Source: Carpediemonas membranifera (Eukaryota > Fornicata). From it: DNA of 64,000 nucleotides. The stretch spans positions 744,001-808,000 of the forward strand of contig JAHDYR010000062.1 of NCBI GenBank assembly GCA_019828565.1, written 5' to 3'. Both the position numbers and the translations under genes were made by a program. Below, piece after piece: positions 51,900 to 60,892 of this stretch. The number at the start of each line of letters is the position of its first letter. Within the stretch, counting starts at the first letter, position 1. The notes beneath the pieces were generated by a model. The model had not been told where the DNA came from. It ran no database searches and worked only from the letters and a program-made list of their open reading frames with translations.

Positions 51900-52437
51900 G
51901 CGATACATGACCTGCCTCCGGTTGGCGCTGACCGATGGCAGCGGGGGCATGTGACGGTGCGCTCTCGCGACGCCCTCTGGCAGGTCGATTGACTGGCGCT
52001 GCGCCATCTCGCACTCGCCGCCATAGTGGGCCATGTGCTTCCTGGTTGGCCACGCGGAGCAGGCACTTGTGGCAGAAGTCCTGGCCGCAAGGACATCAAG
52101 ACATCTTGCAGCTGTTCAGGTCGCCCTCGCGCGACGTAAGCTCGCCGCATGTGAGGCAGCGGCGGATGACGGGGACGTCCACAGCGGTGCCTCTGCCGAG
52201 CGTGACCAGGCGGCACGTCTGCAGGATGTCGTTCTGCTCAACGAGCATCCTGATCTCGGCGCGCGAGCATGCCTGCTGGCGCCGCGGGATGACGTGGAAG
52301 TTGGCGGCCGCGCCTACTGTGGCAGGGGCCGAGTCGAGCTTGTGACAGTCCACTCCTTCCAACATCTCATCCATTCTTGGGAAAATATCCGACGCCAAGG
52401 CATCGGCGATGCTGAAATTGGGCCCAGAGCAAGTCAT
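51900..52437 (-). pseudogene. Zinc-finger (RING-like) gene remnant
   Basis: The minus frame from ATG 52437 (MTCSGPNFSIADALASD) has CLTCGELTSREGDLNSCK, then TGA (52096), then in the same frame CPCGQDFCHKCLLRVANQ. The spacing of Cys and His (CxxC...C...CxC...FCxxCL) resembles a RING or RBR zinc finger, as in ubiquitin ligases. The in-frame TGA between the clusters implies a broken gene, unless a short intron removes it; I found no good splice pair. The Arg-rich part after it looks degenerate. Confidence 0.35.
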
Positions 52438-52583
52438 AGGCTACGTGAACTGGATGAGACCACGGCGAATCAGCTACCCTCAAAAAGAGCAGCCTCTCGC
52501 CGCATCATAATTCGGACGCGACTCGAGCGACTTCGTTCGCCGACTCACCAACACCACCCCACCTGAGTAAATCCGTTCCCCCG

Positions 52584-52667
52584 GACTCCGCTTGCCGGCT
52601 GACTCTCGCGATCGGTCCCGATCGCGGCCCAGTCGAGCGAATGTGCACTTTTTGCTCACAATTGATG
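52584..52667 (+). promoter_or_regulatory. Displaced promoter of nuclease-kinase gene 2
   Basis: A near-identical copy of 49657-49740 (palindrome with one mismatch, GCACTTTTT at 52645-52653) ending in TTGATG, the target site. It is now separated from its gene by the 4.6-kb gypsy insertion. Confidence 0.7.
52662..52667 (+). repeat. Target-site duplication, left copy (TTGATG)
   Basis: TTGATG directly before the left LTR. The same six bases follow the right LTR (57308-57313). Copy 1 of the locus has a single TTGATG at 49735-49740. Confidence 0.8.
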
Positions 52668-52717
52668 TGTGGCACTGTGTGAACTAAAAGACAGGATGCA
52701 GTTTATGTCGTGCTACA
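52668..52717 (-). repeat. 3' LTR (50 bp) of the complete gypsy element
   Basis: On the minus strand it starts TGTAGCACGAC and ends GTGCCACA. It contains TGCAGTTTA on the plus strand (52697-52705). It is identical to 57258-57307. Confidence 0.88.
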
Positions 52718-52741
52718 TTCCCCCCTAGAGCCGGCACATCA

Positions 52742-55700
52742 TTAGCGGCGGGGGCGCGGATGGTTGCGCGTGGTAGCTTCGAATCGCTTACAGGCGCGAT
52801 CGAATTGAGGATGCTGGTCTCGATACTTAAGCAGGGCATCAAGTGTCATACAGTCGGAGAAGGCGAGCTCTGAGTCTTCATCGTGCTCGAAGCCAAGCCA
52901 GTTCACCGTAACGATAGGCTCGTTGGTCTGAGAATCCAGTCTGTACTGGACCACATGGTCGACAACCTTCCAGTTGCTGTCAGCGGTGAACGCTCTGGCC
53001 GCCTCGGCCATCGTCAGCGTCGGGCCCGTGTTGGGCAGCTTGGCCAAGCGGTCGGCGAAACGGATAATGGTCTTCCTGGTGACAGGATTGACGAGGACAT
53101 AGGAATCGGGCTCCTCACCGTTGCCTTGAACGTAGTAAGGGCCTCTCATAGTGTACTGCAGTCTGGAGATGGGCTTGTCGCGCTTGACGAGCACCCAGCT
53201 CCCCAGAGGCAGGCTGGTGAAGCGAGCGGAGGGATAGTACTGGTCTTTCACCCCCTTCTGACGGAGTTGGAACTCCTGGAGCTTACCGAGTACTTCCGCA
53301 GCGTTCTTCATGGTTTCATCGGTTATGGCAGTGCGAGTCGAAGGCTCGGCATTCTTAACTTGGTGGTAGGCGAGTGCAGCAGCGAGTGCAGCTTCACGAG
53401 GCGTTGCACCGCCTAAAACTCTGGATGGCGTGGCGTTAATGTTGATTTCAGCCTGTATCATAGCTGAACGCCAGCCTGCGCGGGAGCAGTCAGGCAAAGA
53501 GGATAGTGAGATGCGGAGGTGCTTATTCACCTCTCTGTTCGTTCGCTCAACGAGTGCATTACCCTCGTGGCGCTCGGGCGTCGTGTTATGGTGTATGATC
53601 CCGAATGTTGCGCAGAAATGGTCGAACTCCGCGTTGCAGAATTGTGTTCCACTGTCGGTAACAATGGTATCTGGGCAGGCCCATCGTGCGATGATCTGCG
53701 AGCGAATTGCTCGGATGGTGGACCGCGCATCTAAAGTCTTGAGTGGGATCAGGTGAGTCAGATGAGTCGCGCTATCAATGCACGTCATGATGTACCGATA
53801 ACCGTTGTCCGGTCGGTCGATCGGTCCCACTGTGTCGATGTATAAGGTGGCGAGTGGACGGGCAGGCGGGAGATGGCCCGGGTTGTAAGCCACGTTCGGC
53901 GTCGCTCGGTCTCGTTGGCAGGTCACACACCTCTTGATCATCTTGTCGACATCGGTCCTGGCGCTTGCCCAGAGGAGACCTGCCTTCTCGAGGAGGGCGA
54001 GGGTGGTCTCGAGTCCGGCGTGGTGTCGATGGTGCACCATGAGGAAGCGCTCGCGCTTCTGCGTGTCAGTGAGACCCGATGTGGCGATGACGGACATTAC
54101 GAACGGCAGGCGGCTCAGCCCGTCAGCGGCGGTGTTCATGTCGCCCGGTACGTGGACGATCTCGGTGACCGGGAACCGTGCGATCTCAAGAGCCCAGCGT
54201 ATCACCTTGGGCGTATCCGAGCTAACCATCTGTACGAGGCAGCTGTTGTCGGTGTGCAGTATCGTCTCGGTCCCGATCAGTAGTGAGCGGAAGCGCTCAA
54301 GGGCAGAGTATACCGCAAACATCTCCTGTTCGACGATCTTCCAGACCTGTTGTTGCTTGTCGAAGCGCCTGGAGTAGAACGCGAGAGGGCGGTCGCCCTG
54401 CATAAGCACTGCGCCAATGCCGGTGGTTGAGGCGTCAGTATAGAGGTCCACGCGGCTGTTGGGGTCGAAGTGCGTCAGCTCGATCTGTCTGGCGACAGCT
54501 TGCTTGAGGCTGGTCATAGCCCACTCGAGCTGCTCCGGCTCGACGGTCTCACCGTTCTTCAGTGCTTCGAGCGGTGCGGCGAGGCGGATGAAATCTGGGA
54601 TGTGCCTCCTCACAAAGCCGAAGATGCCGACAATGTGATGGGCCATCTTGGCAGTGCGAGGGGTGCTGAGCTTATGTATGCTCTCGACGCGGGCAGGGTC
54701 GATGCGGACACCGGTGCCGCTGACGAGGCAACCCAGATAGACGATCTCCTTCAGTCCGATGTGCGATTTCCGACCAGAGAGGCGTATGCGGTGCTGCTGG
54801 AGGACAGGGAATAGCTCGCGGAGGACATCGAGGAGCTGCTGGACAGAGCCAGCGAAGCACAGTATATCGTCTACAAACGCCAGGCATGGGAGCTTATACT
54901 GGCGGCGTAGGTCGTCAATGCGTTTCTGGAACGCCATGGGGCCGTTGGTGACACCGAACGGAAGCCTGTTAAAGATATAACGGACGTCGTCGAACTCGAA
55001 GCCTGTCAGTTTGGCTGAGTCTGGGTCCATAACGAGCTGGTGAAAGCCAGCGGTGAGGTCGAATGAGGCAAAAACCTCGGCACCTCTGCATTGCTCGAAC
55101 AGTTCATCTGCTGTGGGCATGGTGTAAATCTCAGGGCGCGTAGCGTCATTGAGGGCTCGGTAATCTAACACGGGCCGGAACGGGGGTGTAGCGGACGGCT
55201 TGTCCACCATAAATACGGGCGACAGCCAGTCGAGGGTGTCGGTCGTTGCCGAGATGATGTTCTTGGCCAGCATGTCATCAATGAAGAGCCGCATGGCGTC
55301 CTTCTGCGCCTTATTTCTGATCGGGCGTAGAACCTGGGAGGGGAGGACGTCGGGCTTGAGGTGTATCTCAAAGGGTGGCAGATCGGAGCCTTGCTCGTCG
55401 AACGGGCCGAAGATGTCGGCGTACTCTACCACGAGCGCATGGAACTGCTCGGCGAGCGAGCCGAGGTTCTCATCGTATATAGTTGGGAGTGTCGGGGTTG
55501 ACTCTCCGGGTGACCTGATGAAGAGGTTGAACAATGAGCGGAAGTCCGTAGGATCTTTCGTCATGGATGGGGTCGACTCGGGCTTGGCCCGGTTGTTCTT
55601 GAGGAAGTCCATACCCACTGCGCGGAGGGCAACGGTGCCGTATAGCACAGCGACAGGTAGGTCCTCTACGATATAAGCCGCGAGGGGCTCGGCAGCGCGG

Positions 55701-57232
55701 ACGGGTATGTCGAAATAGGGCTGCGAGATGATCGGCGTGAAGCGTGTGGTGCCCACGTATTCTCCATGGACAGCCTTCCAACCATTGACGTCGCCGCGCT
55801 CGGGCGTGACTGTAAGGCCAAGGTACTCCGCCGCGTCGGGGCGCATGAGGATCGGGAACTGCTCGTTCGCCGTGTCCAGGCGCACGACGATGGCCTTGCC
55901 CTTGGATTCGGCTTGCATGAGAGCCTGATAGACCATGGTGCTCTCGGGCATGTCGGTCATGAGGGGCTCGACTTGATCGTCAGGGATGAAGGAAACCTTG
56001 CCGGGCCGCGGGGCACGCTTGACGGTCGCGGCGGCAGTCCCATAGGCCGGCTCCTTCAGCTTGCGCTTATCGAATAGCGCCTTGGCCGGGCCGTAAGGTT
56101 TCTTCCCGTGCTTATGGCAGGTGGCATAATGAGAGAGCAACTGGGCATCGGTAACGTCCGGGTTCTGGACGGTCTTGTCGGTCAGCTGCTTACAGACGGT
56201 ACAGTCCGCCGTGGTGTGCGTCTTGCTCAGGTGGAACGCGCATGACTTGCCGGACGAGCCAGCGGGCTGGACTGGGCCCTGGCCGGGCTTCCTCGCCTCG
56301 GCGGCTGTCGGTCTGGCATGATCAAATGTGTATAGGGGCTCGATAAACTCCGCCTTATCCTTAGCGAGAATCGCGTTATCGCGCATGGCGTTGATGAGGG
56401 TGCTGACGCTTTCACTCGCCCTGTGGATGCGATGATCGGACGTGCCTAGGAGCTGCTCCAGGCTCCTGGCGTCGAGGTGATCCATGGCGTGGACAAGGAT
56501 CGTTTTGATCTCGATGCACAAGTCTGTGGATAGTTGTGGTGTCTCATCTGAGTCGTCAGGAGGGTATAGGAGCGTATAAAGTCGCTCGAACTCGGCCAGG
56601 TAGGTGAGGATTGCTGAGAGCGCCTCCTGGCGCGTCCTGCGTGGACCAGGGCGGGACAGTGCCCTGAGTGCGGCTTTGCACTTCTCATCTCCAATGCTTG
56701 CACTCAAGCGGAACCACTGCATGAAGTTTTGTACTTGTCTGCAGATGGCCTGGGAGAGTGTCATATTAGTCGTGTTAGTGGAGGAGGAGGCGTTGGCGGT
56801 CTTGAGCTTCTGACGGAGCTCCATCCGTAGGGTTCTGAGTTCCGCCTTCATGGGTCCCACTTCGTCCTTGAGGGTCTCGTCCTCTTCCGACATGGCGATG
56901 AGGGCCTGTAGATTCTCTATTTGTGACTGAGTGTGTCGTGTATCTGCTGACGTGGTCGTGAGAGGCTTGGAGAGGAACTCCTCAATTTCGTCACCCAGCC
57001 GTTGGAGGAACTTCTGAGGACCGGATTGATGTTTCAGCTCGGTGCCCTTGAGCGTGATATAGGGCACGTTGGGTCTATATATGGTGTGTATAACCTTCTC
57101 GCCAGCGCCAGTGAGGTGTCCTCTCAGGGGCGTGGGTTTCTTCTTCGTTTGGGCTTGCGTCTGAATTGCATCGCCCCAAGCGGCCCATTTTGCGATATCC
57201 GCAGTGTCGGGCGGCTCAATAGTCTTGTCCAT
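52742..57232 (-). CDS. Gypsy gag-pol polyprotein
   Basis: 1496 aa from ATG 57232 (MDKTIEPPDTADIAKW); a non-ATG start 11 codons upstream also exists. Order: helical Gag (to about 310), a Cys-His cluster like a zinc knuckle (CAFHLSKTHTTADC, about 330-345), protease with LDTA (about 452) in place of the usual DTG or DSG, RT with YRALN, FDLTAGFHQL, LPFGVTNGP and FVDD (about 784), RNase H (LYTDAST about 929, HTDNSC), integrase zinc finger (HHRHHAG...CVTCQRDR about 1070), catalytic Asp, Asp and Glu (YIDTVGP, VTDSGTQF, ALVERTNREVN; about 1131, 1191, 1226) and a chromodomain-like end (DHVVQYRLDS...VNWLGFEHDEDSE, about 1430). No stop or frameshift separates gag and pol. It appears intact. Confidence 0.92.
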   Translation of the reverse strand: MDKTIEPPDTADIAKWAAWGDAIQTQAQTKKKPTPLRGHLTGAGEKVIHTIYRPNVPYITLKGTELKHQSGPQKFLQRLGDEIEEFLSKPLTTTSADTRHTQSQIENLQALIAMSEEDETLKDEVGPMKAELRTLRMELRQKLKTANASSSTNTTNMTLSQAICRQVQNFMQWFRLSASIGDEKCKAALRALSRPGPRRTRQEALSAILTYLAEFERLYTLLYPPDDSDETPQLSTDLCIEIKTILVHAMDHLDARSLEQLLGTSDHRIHRASESVSTLINAMRDNAILAKDKAEFIEPLYTFDHARPTAAEARKPGQGPVQPAGSSGKSCAFHLSKTHTTADCTVCKQLTDKTVQNPDVTDAQLLSHYATCHKHGKKPYGPAKALFDKRKLKEPAYGTAAATVKRAPRPGKVSFIPDDQVEPLMTDMPESTMVYQALMQAESKGKAIVVRLDTANEQFPILMRPDAAEYLGLTVTPERGDVNGWKAVHGEYVGTTRFTPIISQPYFDIPVRAAEPLAAYIVEDLPVAVLYGTVALRAVGMDFLKNNRAKPESTPSMTKDPTDFRSLFNLFIRSPGESTPTLPTIYDENLGSLAEQFHALVVEYADIFGPFDEQGSDLPPFEIHLKPDVLPSQVLRPIRNKAQKDAMRLFIDDMLAKNIISATTDTLDWLSPVFMVDKPSATPPFRPVLDYRALNDATRPEIYTMPTADELFEQCRGAEVFASFDLTAGFHQLVMDPDSAKLTGFEFDDVRYIFNRLPFGVTNGPMAFQKRIDDLRRQYKLPCLAFVDDILCFAGSVQQLLDVLRELFPVLQQHRIRLSGRKSHIGLKEIVYLGCLVSGTGVRIDPARVESIHKLSTPRTAKMAHHIVGIFGFVRRHIPDFIRLAAPLEALKNGETVEPEQLEWAMTSLKQAVARQIELTHFDPNSRVDLYTDASTTGIGAVLMQGDRPLAFYSRRFDKQQQVWKIVEQEMFAVYSALERFRSLLIGTETILHTDNSCLVQMVSSDTPKVIRWALEIARFPVTEIVHVPGDMNTAADGLSRLPFVMSVIATSGLTDTQKRERFLMVHHRHHAGLETTLALLEKAGLLWASARTDVDKMIKRCVTCQRDRATPNVAYNPGHLPPARPLATLYIDTVGPIDRPDNGYRYIMTCIDSATHLTHLIPLKTLDARSTIRAIRSQIIARWACPDTIVTDSGTQFCNAEFDHFCATFGIIHHNTTPERHEGNALVERTNREVNKHLRISLSSLPDCSRAGWRSAMIQAEININATPSRVLGGATPREAALAAALAYHQVKNAEPSTRTAITDETMKNAAEVLGKLQEFQLRQKGVKDQYYPSARFTSLPLGSWVLVKRDKPISRLQYTMRGPYYVQGNGEEPDSYVLVNPVTRKTIIRFADRLAKLPNTGPTLTMAEAARAFTADSNWKVVDHVVQYRLDSQTNEPIVTVNWLGFEHDEDSELAFSDCMTLDALLKYRDQHPQFDRACKRFEATTRNHPRPRR

Positions 57233-57257
57233 GTGTTCTTGATGCTGTAGAAGCTTC

Positions 57258-57307
57258 TGTGGCACTGTGTGAACTAAAAGACAGGATGCAGTTTATGTCG
57301 TGCTACA
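57258..57307 (-). repeat. 5' LTR (50 bp) of the complete gypsy element
   Basis: Identical to the 3' LTR. On the plus strand it carries TGCAGTTTA (57287-57295), 15 nt before the ATG of nuclease-kinase gene 2. Confidence 0.88.
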
Positions 57308-57313
57308 TTGATG
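57308..57313 (+). repeat. Target-site duplication, right copy (TTGATG)
   Basis: Its last three bases are the start codon of nuclease-kinase gene 2. Confidence 0.8.
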
Positions 57314-59128
57314 TTTCACTGTAAGAGTTACACCACCGGGTCCACCACTACGAATGCAGCAGACTATGCTAAACCACAGTACTACCGCCAGCATACTTCG
57401 ATCTGGAAACAACCCAATGAGAAGCTCTGCAAATACAACCTTTCGAAGGGCGAACAACAGTACAAGAACGAGAACGACTTTGTTGCATCCATTCCCACAC
57501 GCTGTTTTGCTGGTGAGGACGTTATCGCCTGGTCTTACGCCCCTTCCTCCGGGAAAACATCACTCGCACTCCTCACAACAGAGGACACGCTCAAGACTTC
57601 GCTGTTGAACGCAACTGAAGACGTTAAGACGAAGCTTAAGCAGCAGATTGGCCCTAAAGTAGCTGATCGCTTTACAGATGACCGGTTGCTCAGCCATCTC
57701 TCCACCGTGTTCGAGCCCTTCAGCAAGGCATTGCTGCACCATACCGCTCAGCCCGACGCCGTCGTGTTTGTTTACCTCCCCGAGCACGATTTCGGCTTCG
57801 TCGAGCTGTTGTTTGAGGCGAAGCGCGCTGGTAATTTGTCTGGTAATGTTCTTAATGCAACAGGGCAGGCCTTTGTATACGCCGAGACTCTCCGCCTAAC
57901 AGTCATGCACGTGGTGCAGAAGAGGTTTGGCAGCGCGGATTGCTCAAAGGTCCCCGCTGTTCTCGTGGAGCGTTTCCCCGTCATCTCTTTGAGTTCCGCG
58001 CACGGCGTTGTGGGTCACCTGACGCCAGTTGGCGAGTTTGGCGTGTTCGCAGGCCCGTTCCCCGATGGTTACAACTGGACGTGGACGTGTGATAATTCTG
58101 CGGAACTGAACGTCGAACAGTTCGTCGAGATGCAATGGAGCTACGTCATCGCTACTGCACGCACGCTTAACACTCAGCTGTGTGATACCGCCTCCTGGAA
58201 GCTGTTCTTCCCAACCAAGTTCTGTCCACAGGGCTGTGCAAAGGAGTGTGCGCGGATGGTCACCACCTCTAACTCATTCCTGTACTTCTACGAGGATGGC
58301 GACCATAACAAGCTGCTGGCCAAGTTCGACCGCCACAGCCTTGGGCGCGCTGACCCCTCGTCACACTTCATGAGCAACCGTGACCATTTTTCTACGTTCC
58401 GTAAGATCATGAACCATGTATATTGCGAGTGCTCAAGTGAACCAGTGGGAGACGTGAGGGAGAAGCCCCCCCAGATTGTGTCCATACGCCCAGGTGCGCG
58501 GCATTGGAAACAGGTCAAGCCCATCTCCGAAGATTCGCTCTCCTATTCACTCCAGCGTGATCTGACGTCGACTCACCGCTTTGACATCACCGCTCTGATC
58601 TGCGCGATCTCTTCCCACCCCAAGCTGTTCGTCCAAAACATGATCCAGCAGCTCTGCAACATTTACTGTGATGATGTCTATGGCGTCTGTTCCACGATTC
58701 TTCATCGCGACGCACGTCTCTGCAACATCTGCGTCATCAACAAGCTGCCCGATGCTGACTTTACTTTCGCCCCCGACGCCGAGAAAGGGGACGTTGCGTT
58801 CCGCCTGATTGACTGGGAGTGGATGCAAGTGTTTGGTGGCTTTCTCCTTGTCGATGGGGATGCAGAACAAGCCCGCCGATCCCCCAACAACGTCGACCAT
58901 GTAACCTCCACTAGTTGCCAGCTGGCCCAGCTGATCGGCAGCATGGAGCATTACAATCATGTGAACAAGGTGGTAGGGATGGACAACGCTTTGACGTTGC
59001 TGGAGTCGTTGCAAGAGACCGTGACGACATTAGGTGAGACGATAAGAAAGGCAAGCTACGAAGAGAGACTCGCGAAGTTTACTTCGCACATTGACCAGTG
59101 GAGTGAGCAGAATCTGGCGAGAGAGTAA
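57311..59128 (+). CDS. Putative PD-(D/E)XK nuclease plus kinase-like protein, copy 2
   Basis: 605 aa. It is almost identical to copy 1 over the first 560-odd codons, with only a handful of substitutions (for example IDWEWMQVF followed by G in place of D) and an in-frame 12-bp insertion (about 57834-57845, a local duplication around GGTAAT). All nuclease-like and kinase-like motifs of copy 1 are kept. After LLESLQE (59018) the proteins diverge abruptly: here ETVTTLGETIRKASYEER... to SEQNLARE, against a different tail in copy 1, although WS-x-x-NL is shared. The ATG lies in the target duplication of the gypsy element, so the native promoter is 4.6 kb away. The stop TAA lies in GTAAAAG. Confidence 0.6.
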   Translation: MFHCKSYTTGSTTTNAADYAKPQYYRQHTSIWKQPNEKLCKYNLSKGEQQYKNENDFVASIPTRCFAGEDVIAWSYAPSSGKTSLALLTTEDTLKTSLLNATEDVKTKLKQQIGPKVADRFTDDRLLSHLSTVFEPFSKALLHHTAQPDAVVFVYLPEHDFGFVELLFEAKRAGNLSGNVLNATGQAFVYAETLRLTVMHVVQKRFGSADCSKVPAVLVERFPVISLSSAHGVVGHLTPVGEFGVFAGPFPDGYNWTWTCDNSAELNVEQFVEMQWSYVIATARTLNTQLCDTASWKLFFPTKFCPQGCAKECARMVTTSNSFLYFYEDGDHNKLLAKFDRHSLGRADPSSHFMSNRDHFSTFRKIMNHVYCECSSEPVGDVREKPPQIVSIRPGARHWKQVKPISEDSLSYSLQRDLTSTHRFDITALICAISSHPKLFVQNMIQQLCNIYCDDVYGVCSTILHRDARLCNICVINKLPDADFTFAPDAEKGDVAFRLIDWEWMQVFGGFLLVDGDAEQARRSPNNVDHVTSTSCQLAQLIGSMEHYNHVNKVVGMDNALTLLESLQETVTTLGETIRKASYEERLAKFTSHIDQWSEQNLARE

Positions 59129-59323
59129 AAGGGACCGATGACCCGGGATTGTAACTGGCCCACGAGTCGAACGGAGTCTCTCACTCTGTGAGAGGCCCGC
59201 GACGTCGACTTCCGAACTTCATAAGTGACGATTCAACGATACAACACGCTGGCAAATGCATGTATTGCCGAGTGTATGCTGACCCGATAAGCCTCACACT
59301 TCCTGTTCCTCCCTTCAAACCTC

Positions 59324-59614
59324 ATGGACAACCCGCTCCACTTCGTCTCGCGTTACTTCTCCGGCTATGGGCTCGCACCTGGCACAGCAGGGAGACGGGT
59401 TATCGCGAATGGATCAATGTCCATAACCCCGGGCGCGATTGAGATCCTCACAGCCACTCAGTTCCGCACGCCAATCCCTCTTCCCGAGATGGTCGACCTT
59501 GTTTCTGAGGTACTTGCATATAGACCACTGCAGAGATCTCCGGCGGATGTTATGGCCTCGCGCTACATTACTGAGATGACAGTTGCGCACAGAGCGGCAC
59601 TGGAAGACACTTAA
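59324..59614 (+). CDS. Small protein of 96 aa, unknown
   Basis: ATG 59324 (MDNPLHFVSRYFSGYG) to TAA 59612, which lies in TTAAAG like other 3' ends of the window. Balanced composition and no low complexity suggest real coding; the product has no recognised motif, membrane segment or signal peptide. It is convergent with the zinc-finger gene, 23 bp apart. Confidence 0.45.
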   Translation: MDNPLHFVSRYFSGYGLAPGTAGRRVIANGSMSITPGAIEILTATQFRTPIPLPEMVDLVSEVLAYRPLQRSPADVMASRYITEMTVAHRAALEDT

Positions 59615-59637
59615 AGTTCAAAATCTCCCTATTTAAC

Positions 59638-60858
59638 TTACTCAATTGGCTTCATATCCGCCACCTTCTGGTAGACAGTCATACACTGGTCGCAGAACCT
59701 GACACGATAGTCCTGGCCGTCGAGATGGAACTCAGCATAGCTGAAGTGTTTCTCTTCGCAGAACCAGTTTAGGCACGCCCGGCAGACGCCAGTGTCCTTT
59801 GTCGACTTGTCTCCGTCCTTGATACACGCGTGACATCTGTTAGACCTTCCTGCCAGACTGCAAGCTGCGCAAACCTTTCTGTTCTTACCATCAATCCTCT
59901 TCTCTCTGACACACTGAAGATGCATGAACTGATGGCAGAGATAGCACGTTTCATACTCGTTTCTTTTCATGTTTGGGTTGAAGTACCATTCAGGTGAGGC
60001 ACAAACAGCGCATGCGAACAGTAACTTACGCTGATATAGCTTCAGAAACGTCGCTTGCTTGAGGGCGGGGACCTTATCGTTCATTTCAACGGCCTTGGGT
60101 GACTGCTTGAGGAGATCAGTGACAGTTGTGGAGAGTGAAGCCGTCACCATCGCGGCAACCTCCTTCAAGTCAGCCTCTTCGAGCCTCGATCGCTTCTGAG
60201 CAGGCTCATGCATCTGCGCATCAAAATTAAGCTTCTTGACGGGGGAATCAGGCTTGATGGTAGCCAAGTCAGCTCTTTTTCTGAGCTTTGGTACCAATGT
60301 TGTCACTGGAGTCTTTGTGGGTGTCTCTGCGGGTGTTTCTGCTGGGGTACGTGGCTCAGGCTGGAGCTTGCGATGCTTGATCCTGATTACAACGGCTGGA
60401 GGCCATTGAATGCCGGTGCAAGTGATCAGACTGGAGACATCGTGGAGTCCAAGTCCCCGAAACAGCACAGACATCCTGTTTCTAAACTCCTGCAAGTGTT
60501 CAGCTGCATTTGCTCTGTCTCTGACAACCAGGTAGGGTATCTTTGTGCCAATGAGCTCTGTGCCACCCTTTCTACTTGCCACAAATGCCTGAATGGGCTC
60601 AGTAGTCGTGCGCCTGACGGAGTTTGCAATAGCAATCTTGCGAAAGCCGTTGCAGAGGCCCGATATCACATCCTGCATGCCAAGGAGAGCGCGATGAACG
60701 TCAGAGGTCGTCAGACCGATAGTTGGGATGTCCGCGACGTCGAAAAAGCATTCCAGGAAGCTAGTCACGAACAGCCGGCGGTACTCTGTTCTCTTATCCG
60801 ATCCGCAAGACGTGCCCTGCGAAATCTCAGCTTTCTTCGCAGTTTCACTGGTCGTCAT
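59638..60858 (-). CDS. Cys-rich zinc-finger (PHD-like) protein, unknown family
   Basis: 406 aa from ATG 60858 (MTTSETAKKAEISQG). Residues 1-160 are globular and unrecognised; 165-220 hold a Thr/Pro repeat (PAETPAETPTKTPV) and basic patches that could be a nuclear signal (PKLRKRADL, QKRSRLEE); from about 275 come many CxxC pairs: CAVC, CYLCHQFMHLQC, CAAC, CHAC, CRAC, FCDQC. This arrangement resembles PHD/RING-type or CDCA7-type Cys-rich domains of nuclear proteins. CGCAGTTTAA on the minus strand lies 10 nt before the ATG and TTAAAT follows the stop, so it has the expected gene signals. Confidence 0.7.
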   Translation of the reverse strand: MTTSETAKKAEISQGTSCGSDKRTEYRRLFVTSFLECFFDVADIPTIGLTTSDVHRALLGMQDVISGLCNGFRKIAIANSVRRTTTEPIQAFVASRKGGTELIGTKIPYLVVRDRANAAEHLQEFRNRMSVLFRGLGLHDVSSLITCTGIQWPPAVVIRIKHRKLQPEPRTPAETPAETPTKTPVTTLVPKLRKRADLATIKPDSPVKKLNFDAQMHEPAQKRSRLEEADLKEVAAMVTASLSTTVTDLLKQSPKAVEMNDKVPALKQATFLKLYQRKLLFACAVCASPEWYFNPNMKRNEYETCYLCHQFMHLQCVREKRIDGKNRKVCAACSLAGRSNRCHACIKDGDKSTKDTGVCRACLNWFCEEKHFSYAEFHLDGQDYRVRFCDQCMTVYQKVADMKPIE

Positions 60859-60867
60859 ATTCTCATC

Positions 60868-60877
60868 TTAAACTGCG
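60868..60877 (-). promoter_or_regulatory. Core-promoter-like motif of the zinc-finger gene
   Basis: CGCAGTTTAA on the minus strand, 10 nt before the ATG at 60858. Confidence 0.45.
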
Positions 60878-60892
60878 CAGGTGTTGACGACA

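Larger units (their letters stand above)
52668..57307 (-). mobile_element. Complete Ty3/gypsy retrotransposon, 4640 bp
   Basis: The element lies on the minus strand with identical 50-bp LTRs at both ends, one long gag-pol frame, a polypurine tract (CTAGGGGGGAA on the minus strand) next to the 3' LTR and a 6-bp target duplication. Identical LTRs and an open frame mean a recent insertion. No sequence complementary to a tRNA 3' end was recognised after the 5' LTR, so the primer is unknown. Confidence 0.92.

Noticed and set aside
51492-51954. Plus-strand ORFs after nuclease-kinase gene 1
   Set aside because: They have low-quality composition, and one overlaps the gene end in another frame. There are no promoter or 3' signals.
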